DNA of 64,000 bases from Syngnathus acus. Taxonomy: Eukaryota; Chordata; Actinopteri; Syngnathiformes; Syngnathidae. Positions 22,001 through 34,000 of this stretch are shown piece after piece. The notes beneath the pieces are model-generated. The model was not told the origin of the DNA. It saw nothing but the letters and a program-made list of their open reading frames with translations, and made no database searches. The DNA lies in the NCBI RefSeq assembly GCF_901709675.1, contig NC_051105.1, positions 14,201,604 to 14,265,603 on the forward strand, written 5' to 3'. Every line of letters starts with the position of its first letter. Within the stretch, counting starts at the first letter, position 1. A program made the position numbers and the translations under genes.

Positions 22001-25000
22001 AACACATGGAGACCAAGCATCCTGCAATAAAAGACAAACCTTAAATCACTTCGGGTGTCATTGTCTCCGATTACGTCTAGATGGGACCGGCTCGTTTCTG
22101 AGAAACAAACTCAGTGCTCCCACTAATTCAACGGAATGGTAATGATATTATAAATGTATTATTTATTTATTTATATAAATGTATTATTTATTTATATAAA
22201 TGCCGGTCCTTGGGGGGGGCGCTAGGAATTCACTGGAGAGCCAAAGGGGGCGCCAGCCTGCAAAGGTTTGGGAACCACTGGGCTAGAGTATGATGGATTG
22301 AGTGTGTGAACAGGTGTCTTTTATACAGGTAACGAGTTCAAACAGGTGCAGTTAATACAGGTAATGAGTGGAGAAGAGGCGGGCTTCTTAAAGAAGAACT
22401 AACAGGTCTGTGAAAGCCAAAATTCTTACTGGTTGATAGATGATCAAATACTGATTTTGTGGATTTTTTAGATTTCACCACTCACTGTTGAAGAGTACCT
22501 ATGATAGAAATGGCAGATTTCTACATGCTTTGCAAGTTGCAAAACCTGAAAAATCACCAGAGTATCAAATAATTGTTCTCCCAACTGTAATAAAGTATTA
22601 ATATGAACTTTTGTTATCGACCAAATAGTTATTTTTCACCCTAATTTGCAAATAAATTCCTTAAAAATCAGTCAATGTGATTTTCCGTATTTCTTTTATT
22701 TAATTTTGTCTCTCATCGTTGAAGTATACCTATGATGAAAATTACAGGCATCTCTCATCTAGTAAGTGGGAGAACTTGCACAATTGGTGGCTGACTAAAT
22801 ACTTTTTTGGCCCACTGTACGTAGAGATGTCCATGTAAACTTTGATGCCAATTGATGGCTGTTCTTGGACATTTTAAGCGATAGTCTGTACAATGATGGG
22901 TAAATTGTGACCTCTTTCTAACGTGATGTCATCAACAAAGGGGATGGGCATGGAGGGGTGTGGTGTGTGGCTCTTATTTGTCATTAAAAGTTGCCGTTTT
23001 TAAAGGCATTAATTGATTCATTATTTCTCCAAAATGAATGGATAAAATAGAAAATGGTAGCTTTTTTTTCATTTTCCTGATGAAAAAAAATACATAAACT
23101 GGGCTCGTTAGTGAAAAATTAACCATCTTCGGTTTACCCATCCTTTGAGGGAGTCAGTAGACATCAGGAATGTACACATTTTATGACATTTGTCATCTCA
23201 TTTTGTTTCGCAAAAATAGACCTATTTTAGCATAGCTTTAATTTTGTAGACCACATTTCATCATTTTTATTTTCATTAATTACGTTGTCACGTCTCGTGA
23301 AAAAGTCTTGTTGATGAAAAGCGCGTACTAATTTTTGTTACGCAACACTATTTCGCTGTAGAATGAGTTCTGTAATGAAAATTAATTAGTTCGATACAGA
23401 ATGGTGTGTGGAAACTTTTCCGGACAGTGCCCAAAGCTCACAACAGTCACTTCCATAATTTTCAAGCCTATTTTATCCAAGACATTCTCAATGCTGGTGT
23501 TGGATAATGTTAGTGTATCATTTACAGTATGTCCAACTAATTGTCATATACATTTATTTCTTTAATAAAGGTTTGTGTCCAGGGTTGAAGAAGTCCTAAA
23601 TGAATGGAAGCTAACTGGAAACTCAACAGGGATGTCCCCTAAAAAGATGGTGAGATAAAACCTTAAATGTTGCGTTAAACATGACTGTTGTTTCTAGTTT
23701 TTGACAGTGGGCATTTTTTGTTTGCACAGAGTAATTATTCAAGTGGCACTTGGGAGGAGAATTCTCAGGAGATTAATTTTGTAGATTTTAAATTTTCCAT
23801 AACTCACTATGCATTGGTGCAAGAGCATGAGAACAACACAAATACTGAATTGGAAGAAGGTATTGTCTCTTTTGTTTCTCTCTTTACAGTCAATATTTCA
23901 AGTCAAATTCACATTTAAATTTTTTCTCTTTGTCTTTCATTTCCAAGCTTGATAGTAATCTGTAAAGGGGAACTTGAGCTTCACGCACACACGCGCACAC
24001 ACGCGCACGCGCACACACACACACACACACACACATGCAGGCTAGCTTTATTGATACAACATATAACACTTTTTTTTGTTTATTTGCAGCTCCCTTTCCT
24101 TTCGCAATGCAGGAGCTTTTGTGCACCAATAATGACTTTCCTCCTCGAGCCCACTGCTTGGTCAGATGGTGAGTTTCAGCATCTGTGTCATCAGTTTCTA
24201 GCATTTTATTATCACGGAATATTTGTCAAAGAATGTTGTCAATTTAAAAAGTTCATCAAGACATAGGTACCGTATTTTCCGCCCTAAAAGGCGCACCTAA
24301 AAACCTAAAATTTTCTCAAAAGCCGACAGTGCGCCTTATAGTCCAGTGCGCCTTATATATGGATCAATTGATGAATTTGTTGATCCATACTGGTTGTACA
24401 CAGTGCTCTGCCAAAATATTTCAGTACGTTTTAGTACGACTAGTAAATTACAAGGTCGCATCGCTTCCCAACATTACGGTAACTGTAGTCAGGGGGCGTC
24501 ACCGAATAGCTGTTGTACCCGCGAGGCTATTTCATTTCAAAATAGGCTGCTCCGTCAATGTTTCGAGTAAATTTACGGATTGATATGGAAGGGAAACATA
24601 GGTAAGCAGTACCAATGTGTTAGATCGAACTTTAGTCAGTTCCGATCATTTTATAGGAGATCGTTTGAGAAACGCGATTGTTTACACTTTGCTGAGGCTC
24701 ATGGGAGATTGCGAGCTGAGGCTCATGGGACTTTGCAGATGGCTAATGCTATAACGATAGCTGCTATACGTACCAGGCTATTTCATGTCAAAATAGGCTG
24801 CTCTGTTAATGTTTCGAGTAAATCTACGGATCGCTATGGAAGGGAAACATAGGTAAGTAGTACCAATGCGTTAGATCGAACTTTAGTCAGTTCCGATCAT
24901 TTTATAGGAGATCGTTTGAGAAACGCGATTGTTTACACTTTGCTGAGGCTCATGGGAGATTGCGAGCTGAGGCTCGTGGGACTTTGCGGATGGCTAATGC

Positions 25001-28000
25001 TATAACGATAGCTGCTATACGTACCAGGCTATTTCATGTCAAAATAGGCTGCTCTGTTAATGTTTCGAGTAAATCTACGGATCGATATGGAAGGGAAACA
25101 TCGGTAAGTAGTACCAATGCGTTAGATCGAACTTTAGTCAGTTCCGATCATTTTATAGGAGATCGTTTGAGAAACGCGATTGTTTACAGAGGGCTCGTTG
25201 GTTATTGGCTAGTGGATGCATACCGCAACCCTAGTCAACCTCAGTTTGTTGCAGTATAGCTTCTATTTTATGCGCCTTATAATCCGGTGCGCCTTTATAT
25301 ATGGACAAAGTTTTAAAATGGGCCGTTCATTGAAGGTGCGCCTTATAATCCGGTGCGCCTTTTAGGGCGGAAAATACGGTAATGTCATCTGACCGCAATT
25401 TTAATTTTAGCTGATTTTTTGGCCATGTATTTTTTGTCATCATATCAACATTAGAACTCGTACCCAAAATCTCTGTTGACTATTCCTGTTCATGTTAAAA
25501 AGCAAATGCAGAATGAACTTGAATTGGTTATTTAGTGTACTTTTCTCAAAAAATGCTTTGTAGTCCAACAAATGAAAATTTCAATTTAATCTAATTGGTA
25601 AATGGAGTGCATTTATTTGCATAAATTATTTTCATATGTACCGTGAGTACAGAAATTGCAAATATGATTCATACTTAATTATTTTCATAATGTTTCATTT
25701 TTTTCTGGAAATGTGTAACAAACATTATGTATGTTACTTTATACAACATAAAACCTGTATATCTTTAATCTTGTGCCGTCATTACGTATGCTATATGTCA
25801 ACATCAAACAATTTTAGACAGGTTAAAGAGTGTTTTCTAACATTTTTAACTCAACAAATGTTTGGCAAACAGCACCTATTTTTAATATGCAAACAGTTCT
25901 AGATGCGAATTTTGCCACTGATCCTTCAGTCACAAAATTAATAACTGAGCCATAGCCGCTTCAGACAAGGCAAATTCAAACAGATTTAGTGCATGACAGC
26001 TCTTACGTTTGGTAAATGTAAAGATGAAAATAACTACGTCTCATCAACACACTTGTTTCATCTCTTGTGACAGGTACGGGATAAGAGAGTTTGTTGTCAT
26101 ATCCCCAGGAGCCAATGTTGAGGCTATCATCAGCGAGTCCAAAGGCAATTTGCTTCTAAGCTCCATCTCAATTTGTCTGGTCAACAGTGGCTGGTAAAAA
26201 CACCCTCGACACTCTTTTCTTTAAACATGAACACTTGTTTTTGAACAACCGTACCATTCATTAACATCAGATGTAAATTAGACTTTTCATTAATGTTATT
26301 GGTACGGCTATTTTATGTTTATATGGACCAAATGCGTTTTATTTGCCAAAAGCAGTACATCCAATATGTCAACTCATCTGCGGAGACATCACGCTGGTGT
26401 TATTGATAGTGTAAAAATGAGCGGGAGAGAGTCGACCGGGCAACTTTCATTTCCCGCAGCTTTCAAACAGCCTTACAATGATGAGTCTGACAGAGCAAAA
26501 TGCATTAGTAAAGCATCTTGTCATTTAATAGCAAAATGCATAAATTTTAAATTTGGACACCATAAAACCCTTAACTCATTATTTAGTAGATCCTCTGTTT
26601 GCAGAAATAACAGCCTCAAAACGCTTCTAATAGCTTCTAATGAGAGTCTGGATTCTTTATCATACATCTCACCGATTAAGTTCTCCGTGTTGAGGGACTC
26701 CCAGACTTCCCTCTCCCCAGCCACTTCATCCAGCTCATCCCGGGGGATCCCAAGGCGTTCCCAGGCCAGCTGAGAGACATAGTCTCTCCAGCGCGTCCTG
26801 GGTCGTCCCCGGGGTCGCCTACCGGTGGGACCTACCAGGGAGGCGTCCAGGAGGCATCCTGATGAGATGCCCGAGCCACCTCATCTGGCTCCTCTCAACG
26901 TGGAGGAGTAGCGACTCTACTCCGAGCCTCTCCCGAATGACCGAGCTTCTCACCCTATCTCTAAGGGAGAGCCGGACATCCTGCGGAGAAAACTCATTTC
27001 GGCCGCTTGTATCCGGGATCTTGTTCTTTCGGTCACGACCCATAGCTCGTGACCATAGGTGAGGGTAGGAGTGTAAATCGACCGGTAAATTGAGAGTTTT
27101 GCCTTTTGGCTCAGCTCTCTCTTTACCACGACGGACCGGTACAGAGTCCGCATTACTGCTGACGCTGCACCGATCCGCCTGTCGATCTCGCGCTCCATCC
27201 TCCCCTCACTCGTGAACAAGACCCCAAGATACTTAAACTCCTCCACTTGGGGCAGGATCTCATCCCCGATCCGGAGAGGGCATTCCACCCTTTTCCGATC
27301 GAGGACCATGGACTCGGATTTAGAGGTGCTGACGCTCATCCCGACCGCTTCACACTGGGCTGCGAACCACTCCAGTGAGAGCTGGAGATCACGGCCTGAA
27401 GAAGCCAACAGCACCACACCGTCTGCAAAAAGCTGAGACGCGATGCTGAGGTCCCCAAACCGGACCCCATCAACGCCTCGGCTGCGCCTAGAAATTCTGT
27501 TCATAAAAATTATGAACAGAATCGGTGACAAAGGGCAGCCTTGGCGGATGCCTTGCACACCAGCTCGGGCTCCTTTCCGGCCAGAGAGGTTACATTCCAT
27601 GTCCCAAGAGCCAGCCTTTGCAGGCGGGGATCAGACCGCCAAGGTCCCTGCCCTTGGCTGCCGCCCAGCTTACACTGCACCCGACCCCTTTGGCCCCTCC
27701 CACAGGTGGTGAGCCCATGGGAAGGGGGACCCACGTTTCCTTTTCGGGCTGTGCCCGGCCGGGCCCCATGGGCGAAGGCCCGGCCACCAGACGCTCGCCT
27801 TCGAGCCCCGCCTCCAGGCCTGGCTCCAGAGGGGGGCCCCGGTGACCCGCGTCCGGGCGAGGGAAAACCAAATCCATTCATGTTATTCATCATAAGGGGC
27901 TTGGGTGAGCTGTGCTTTGTCTGGCCCCTCACCTAGGACCCGTTTGCCATGGGTGACCCTATCAGGGGCATGAAGCCCCAGACAACATGGCTCCTAGGAT

Positions 28001-31000
28001 CATAGGGGCACGCAAACCCCTCCACCACGATAAGGTGACGACTCACGGAGGGGTATTCGAGCTCACAGTTGCACGTTCACCCACGAATGCAAGCACAGGG
28101 CCGGGGAAGCTCGTCTCAGAACCTACATTGCAGTCATTGTGGATGAGATGTGTAAAAATTAAGTAAACAGACAACAAATTTCAATTCTCAAATATCACTG
28201 TTATCAAATATCACCCTGTATCAGCGATCCTCTAGTCAAGTCAAGTCAAGTCAAGTTTATTTGTATAGCCCTAAATCACAAGCAGTCTCAAAGGGCTTCA
28301 CATAGACAAAAATTGACAATTATTCTCAAAGCATCCCCTGATCTTAAGCTCCCAAAAGGGCAAGGAAAAACTCAAAACCCCTGCCCGGGGAAAATGAGAA
28401 ACCTTGAGAAGGGACCACAGATGGAAGGATCCCCCTTTCAGGATCACCAGGTTGTAATGGATGCAGAGAGGGCACAAATAATACATAATATGAAAATCAA
28501 AAGTGGATGTCCAAGTCAGAGCGAAGGGCCGCCGGAGGAGCCCTCTACTATCCTGGCTGTGGAGGTTGAGCTGCAGTTCCCCCAACCTGAATTAGCCCAC
28601 AAGAATCCAGATAGCCGCTGTCAGCTTGGGTGCCACCTAACCACCTCCCCGGCCGGGGAGGTGGGGGGGGGAGAGAAAACAAAACAAACTCCGGCCGAAT
28701 CGGCCACTCCAAGTTAGTTAAAGGCCATGTCATAGAAATGTGTCTTTAAACGTGTCTTAAATGTTTCTACTGAGGTAGCAGTCCTAATATCCATTGGGAG
28801 GGCATTCCAAAGCTCTGGAGCCCGGATAGAAAATGCTCTAGACCCTGCAGACACTTTCTTGGCCCTCGGTGTCGCTAAAAGGGTAGCGTTTTGCGAACGA
28901 AGGTTACGAGACGGAACATAAGGAACAACTAGGTCGACGAGATACGAAGGCGCTAAGCCATGCAGTGATTTATAGGTTAATAGAAGAACCTTGAAGTCAC
29001 ATCTTAAATGGACCGGGAGCCAATGTAAGTTGGCTAATATTGGGGTAATGTGATCAAATTTTCTTGTCCGTGAGAGCAGCCTTGCAGCAGCATTTTGTAC
29101 TAACTGTAGACTTTTGATGCGGGACTTAGGAAGACCAGAGAATAGTACATTACAGTAGTCCAGGCGCGACGTGACGAACGCATGTATAATAGTTTCCGCA
29201 TCACCGGTCGAGAGGATCGGACGAATCTTTGCAATATTACGAAGGTGAAAGAACGCAATTCTGGTTATATTCTTAATGTGCTTTTGAAAGGAGAGAGTTT
29301 GGTCAAACATTACCCCGAGATTAGTTACAGTATCGCTCTGAGTGATAGTACGGTTATCTATAGTTATAGCGGTTTCCTTGAACAAGTGTTGAAAACGAGT
29401 TGGACCAATTATCAACATCTCAGTTTTATCTGGGTTAAGACGAAGGAAGTTGAGAGACATCCATTGCTTGATCTCCGCAAGGCATGCCTCAAGATTACAA
29501 CAATCACGCGGATCTGTCATCGATAATGGCATATATAATTGGGTGTCATCCGCGTAGCATTGAAAACTAATATTATATTTACGTATTATGTCCTCAAGCG
29601 GGATCATATAAATATTAAATAAAATTGGTCCGAGAACCGATCCCTGTGGGACACCACACGTAACATTATAGAGCTCAGAGGACGCATTGCCATGGACCAC
29701 TCGGTGCGTCCTATTTGATAGATAGGAATGGAACCAGCCTAGTGCTGACCCTGAAATACCAACACAACTTTTAAGACGCCCTAATAAAATATCAAAGTCT
29801 ACAGTGTCGAAGGCAGCACTAAGATCGAATAGTAACAGTACAGATGAAGTGTTTGAATCCATAGCTATGAGGAGATCGTTAGTCACTTTAGCAAGTGCTG
29901 TCTCAGTGGAATGATTAGCTCTAAAACCAGACTGAAAAGAGTCATATCGATTATTGGCGACCATGTAATCATTAAGCTGCTGTGCTACTACTTTTTCAAG
30001 AAGTTTTGCTATAAATGGGAGGTTTGAAACTGGCCTATAATTACTGAGACAGTCCGGGTCAAGATTTGGTCGCTTAAGCAACGGTTTAATGATAGCGGTT
30101 TTGAAGGCTGTTGGCACTATCCCAGAGGAGACAGACAGCTTGATTATATTTAAGACAGACGGTCCTAAAATATGAAATAATTCTTTAAGTAGTTTGGCTG
30201 GAAGAGGGTCGAGCAAACATGTTGTTTGTTTAGCCGCACTAACCATTTGTGTAAGCCTTTCAAGGGACACGCTATTAAAAGTTGAGAGGGTTGTTGCATG
30301 ATCATCAGCGTTGGTACACGGCGGGCTCGACCGCGCGATTGGAATGGTATTCTTGATCTCGTCCCTAATGGACTCAATCTTTTGAGCAAAAAATTGAATG
30401 AACTCGTCAGCTGAGTGGAAGGAATTATCGGGGGTCGGCTGGCATAGAGTCAGCTTTGCCACTGTATCAAATAGGTGTTTCGGATTGTTTTTATTGAGAT
30501 TAATAACTTGCGAGAAATACCGAGTTTTTGCTAAGATAAGCGCATCTTTATATTTCAGGAGGCTGTCCTGCCATGCCTGATGGAAAACCTCAAGTTTGGT
30601 TAGACGCCATCTGCGCTCATGCTTTCTACATAATTGCTTAAGCGTACGCGTTTCATCCGTGAACCACGGAGTAGGCAATCTACGGCGAGTTTTCAGACAT
30701 AACGGCGCCACAGAGTCAATGGCATTTAACAATGTCGCATTGAATTCATTTGTAAGGTTATCAACAGAGCCGGTGTACGCGGGAAATATGGCAGTTGCCG
30801 GCGACAGTAACTCAGATAGCGCAGTTGCAGTCATGGAGTTAAAATTACGGCTCCTATAATTCTGATTGCTCTCTTGTCTTTGACAAGAAACTAAAATTTC
30901 AAATTTTATTAAGTAATGATCAGACAAAACAGTAGTGTATGGCAGCACTGCTATATTTGAGGTTGCAAGTCCTCGGGATAATACCAGATCTATGGTATTT

Positions 31001-34000
31001 CCATTCTTATGCGTTGCTGCCTGTACGGCTTGCGAAAAACCAAACATATCAGTTAAAGTCTGAAACGCCGAAGTAAGTGGCTCTGACGGTAAATTCATGT
31101 GGATGTTGAAATCACCCATGATAATTATATTATCGGCATTGGTTACGAGATCAGCCACGAATTCTGAAAATTCATCCAGGAAGCCAGAGTAAGCCCCGGG
31201 TGGACGGTAAATAACAGCAAGATAAAATGACGGTAAAGCGGTGGATCGGACAGTGAGAACTTCAAATGTTTTAAATACATTGGTCGAACGAGGCCTAAGT
31301 CTCAGCTCAGAATTCGAGATGAGGGCGACACCCCCACCCTTTTTTCGAGGACGCGCCACATGCGAGCTCACAAAATTTGGAGGCGAGGCCTCATTAAGCG
31401 GCAGCAGTTCATTAGGTTTTAACCAGGTCTCGCAGAGACCAAAAACGTTTAGATTATGTTCCGTGATGAGGTCATTAACGAGAACTGCTTTTGTATGAAG
31501 CGATCTAATATTCATAAAACCGAGTTTAAGCGTAATCGGTCGATCAGGGTGCGTATCTATCGAAGGATATTTAAACGAGATGCGAGTAAGATTGTGTTCT
31601 CTAGGCCTGACATCACCTCTCGAATGTTTGTTAGCGCAGCGGGACGATACGACCGTGGGAATCTGATAGTAAATATTTGTTACACATGTAAAATTATCTG
31701 AAACAGGCACCGTTTCATCAGCAAAACCGGTTGGGGTGGAGTGATTGGATTTGTCTACTACCCCAGTAGAAAGTGTGTTTATGTGTACTGTGGCACTATT
31801 CAAACTGTCACGCTCTAGTCTACACAAGGAGCTATGTGCATGCTGGAAGTCTAGCCTAGCGCTAGTTAACTTTAGCTTAACAGACTCCAAACCCATCCTG
31901 ACAGGTGGTCTAATCACCTGTGCCCCGGCCTGCTCTAAAGTGACCTGTCATGCGTGGCTCAAACAGTAATCTATATTCCTAGAAAGAGTGACGGCGCCTT
32001 CACGGTTAGGGTGAAGGCCGTCCTTCCTCAGCAGGTCGGGGCGGCCCCAGAAGGAGGGCCAGTTATCTATAAAATACAGTCCCTGCTTATTACAGAACCC
32101 AGCCATCCATCGATTAAGGGAGACTAATCTACTAAACCTCTCATCAGTGCCTCTCCCAGGCAGGGGGCCAGAGACAAATACTCGATGCCGACTCATCTTT
32201 CTGGCGAGATCACAAGTCCTCGCTATGTTTCTCTTTGTGATCTCCGATTGCCTCATCCTAACATCATTGGAGCCGACGTGTATCACTATGTCCGAGTAGC
32301 TAGTGTTGTTGGAACTACGCTGTTGACTAGACCTATTGCGAGTCAGCTCCCTAAGATTAGCTTCTATGTCGGGTGCTCTGCCCCCAGAAATACACATTAC
32401 CGTGGCTGGATTTTTAAGCGTAATATTTCGGGTAATGGAGTCACCTATGACCAAAGTGCGACGGCCAGTAGACCGAGATGACTTTGGACGGCTATGCGTC
32501 TTACCTGGCTCATCGCGATTAGCAAGCCGCTTGGGGCTAATGCTAACTGGGCTAGCGGGCTGACTACAGTCCGCGACTGTATCCGCCACATCTACGGTTA
32601 TCGCGCAATTCTGCTCTAACTGGCGGACACGTCCCTCTAGCAGGGACAATCTCTCTAAGAGAAGGGTGCAGTTGGTGCACGAAGCCGTACAAACCTCTTG
32701 ATCCGCAGCCATACTTTGTGTCCGATGATCGACGGTAGACAAACGGCCACGAAGCCTCCGCTCTCCCAGGCACTCCGGCTGCGAAGTAAAAAAGATCGAA
32801 CAGTGTAATAAAAAGATTCAAACTTACTTTAGAGTCAGGGAGATGAGTTCCACGCTGGAGAAACAAAATCGTCCAAGCCTGAAAAGTATTGGGAGTCTGG
32901 GCTGAGAAGGAAGAGGGCGTCCGGCAGGAAAACCCGGAAGCACTTTGACTGTTGAAAGTCAATGCAGGGCAGGTCTCGCATGCGCGTTTTAGTGGCGTAC
33001 TGCTGAGCTGAGAGGAGTTGAGATGTCTCAATGAAAAACTCTACCTTTGTGGCATAACGGACCGGATTTTTGTCAGACAATATTTTCATAGGCGGCATGG
33101 TGTCACACTGGTTAGCATGTCCGCCTTACAGTTCAGAGGGTGCGGGTTCGATTCCACCTCCGGGCCTCCCTGTGTGGAGTTTGCATGTTCTCCCCGTGCC
33201 TGCGTGGGTTTCTTCCGGGCACTCTGGGTTCCTCTCACTTCCCAAAAACATGCATGGTAGAGCACTCCAAATTGGCTGTAGGTGTGAGTGTGAGTGCGGA
33301 TGGTTGTTGGTCTCTGTGTGCCCTGCGATTGGCAGGCAACCGGTTCAGGGTGTCTCCCGCCTAGCGCCCGATGACTGCTGGGATTAGGCTCCAGCCCACC
33401 CGTGACCCTCGTGGGGACAAGCGGCACAAAAAATGAATGGATGAATATTTTCACGGACCGGTGTTTGATGACGTCACGGATTTTGCAAAGAAAACCTCTA
33501 AAAACAAATAAAATCAAAACTAAATGTCGAAAGCAAAATAAAATGCTGGGACCGGCATAAAAGACAATGGTATTGTGGTGACGAAGAAAAGGAGATGCAG
33601 GTGTGTCGCGAAACAATTACTGGACATACTCGTAAAACAAGGAATAAAAAGAACACAGACACACCGCGGACACAACACACCCTTATTTCCATGGTGGAAT
33701 TCTGTTGCGAACACCTATGCAACTTTACTTGCAGTGTCCTCATTTCATTGTGCCAACAACATAACATGAGAAATGTTATGTTTTGTTCACGTCACAAGGT
33801 GTAGGAGAGAATCCTGTCCATTTTTCAAAATAAAAGATCATTCAGACTCAGATGAAGGAAACAGAAATAATGCAAGTTATTTATACTTTCTTGTGCGGCC
33901 CGGTACCAAATGATCCACGGACCGGGTTGAAGACCACTGCCCTATATCTTATATTTTTATCCAAAGAATCTATGATTTATAAAGGAAAATCACGGAAATT

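Larger units (their letters stand above)
20161..22587 (-). mobile_element. Tc1-like transposon B inside transposon A
   Basis: The right end ...ATAATTGTTCTCCCAACTG (22587) abuts TA and then A sequence. The left end is lost at the Rex3 fragment. Its 5' UTR (22289-22587) is separated from the transposase start (21228) by two hAT insertions. It is a different Tc1 family from A, in opposite orientation. Confidence 0.88.
16957..22817. mobile_element. Tc1-like transposon A (outermost layer of the intron-2 nest)
   Basis: Ends CAGTGGGGCAAAAAAGTATT (16957) and ...ACTTTTTTGGCCCACTG (22817) are flanked by TA. The inner part of each end (CCACCAATTGTGCAAGTT) is mirrored. Its own sequence is only 16957-17359, 19794-19978 and 22588-22817. 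The rest is inserted: a pogo-like element (17360-19793), a Rex3 tail (19979-20160) and a second Tc1 (20161-22587). Confidence 0.93.
28234..33028 (-). mobile_element. L2-clade LINE, apparently full length with two ORFs
   Basis: The 3' end is a (TTGAC)n-type tail at 28234-28255. The 3' UTR of about 460 bp is a common fish repeat whose end recurs at 37573. Then ORF2 (31917-28714), a 30-bp spacer and ORF1 (32742-31948). The 5' boundary near 33028 is inferred from the adjoining hAT end. Lies in rab3gap1 intron 6, antisense to the gene. Confidence 0.9.

Noticed and set aside
16957-22817. One very large composite transposon with cooperating inverted ends
   Set aside because: Internal boundaries show separate Tc1 families and successive insertions rather than one mobile unit.
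27525-27936. GC-rich plus-strand frames of 106-131 residues
   Set aside because: They are reverse-strand shadows of the Rex3 5' region.
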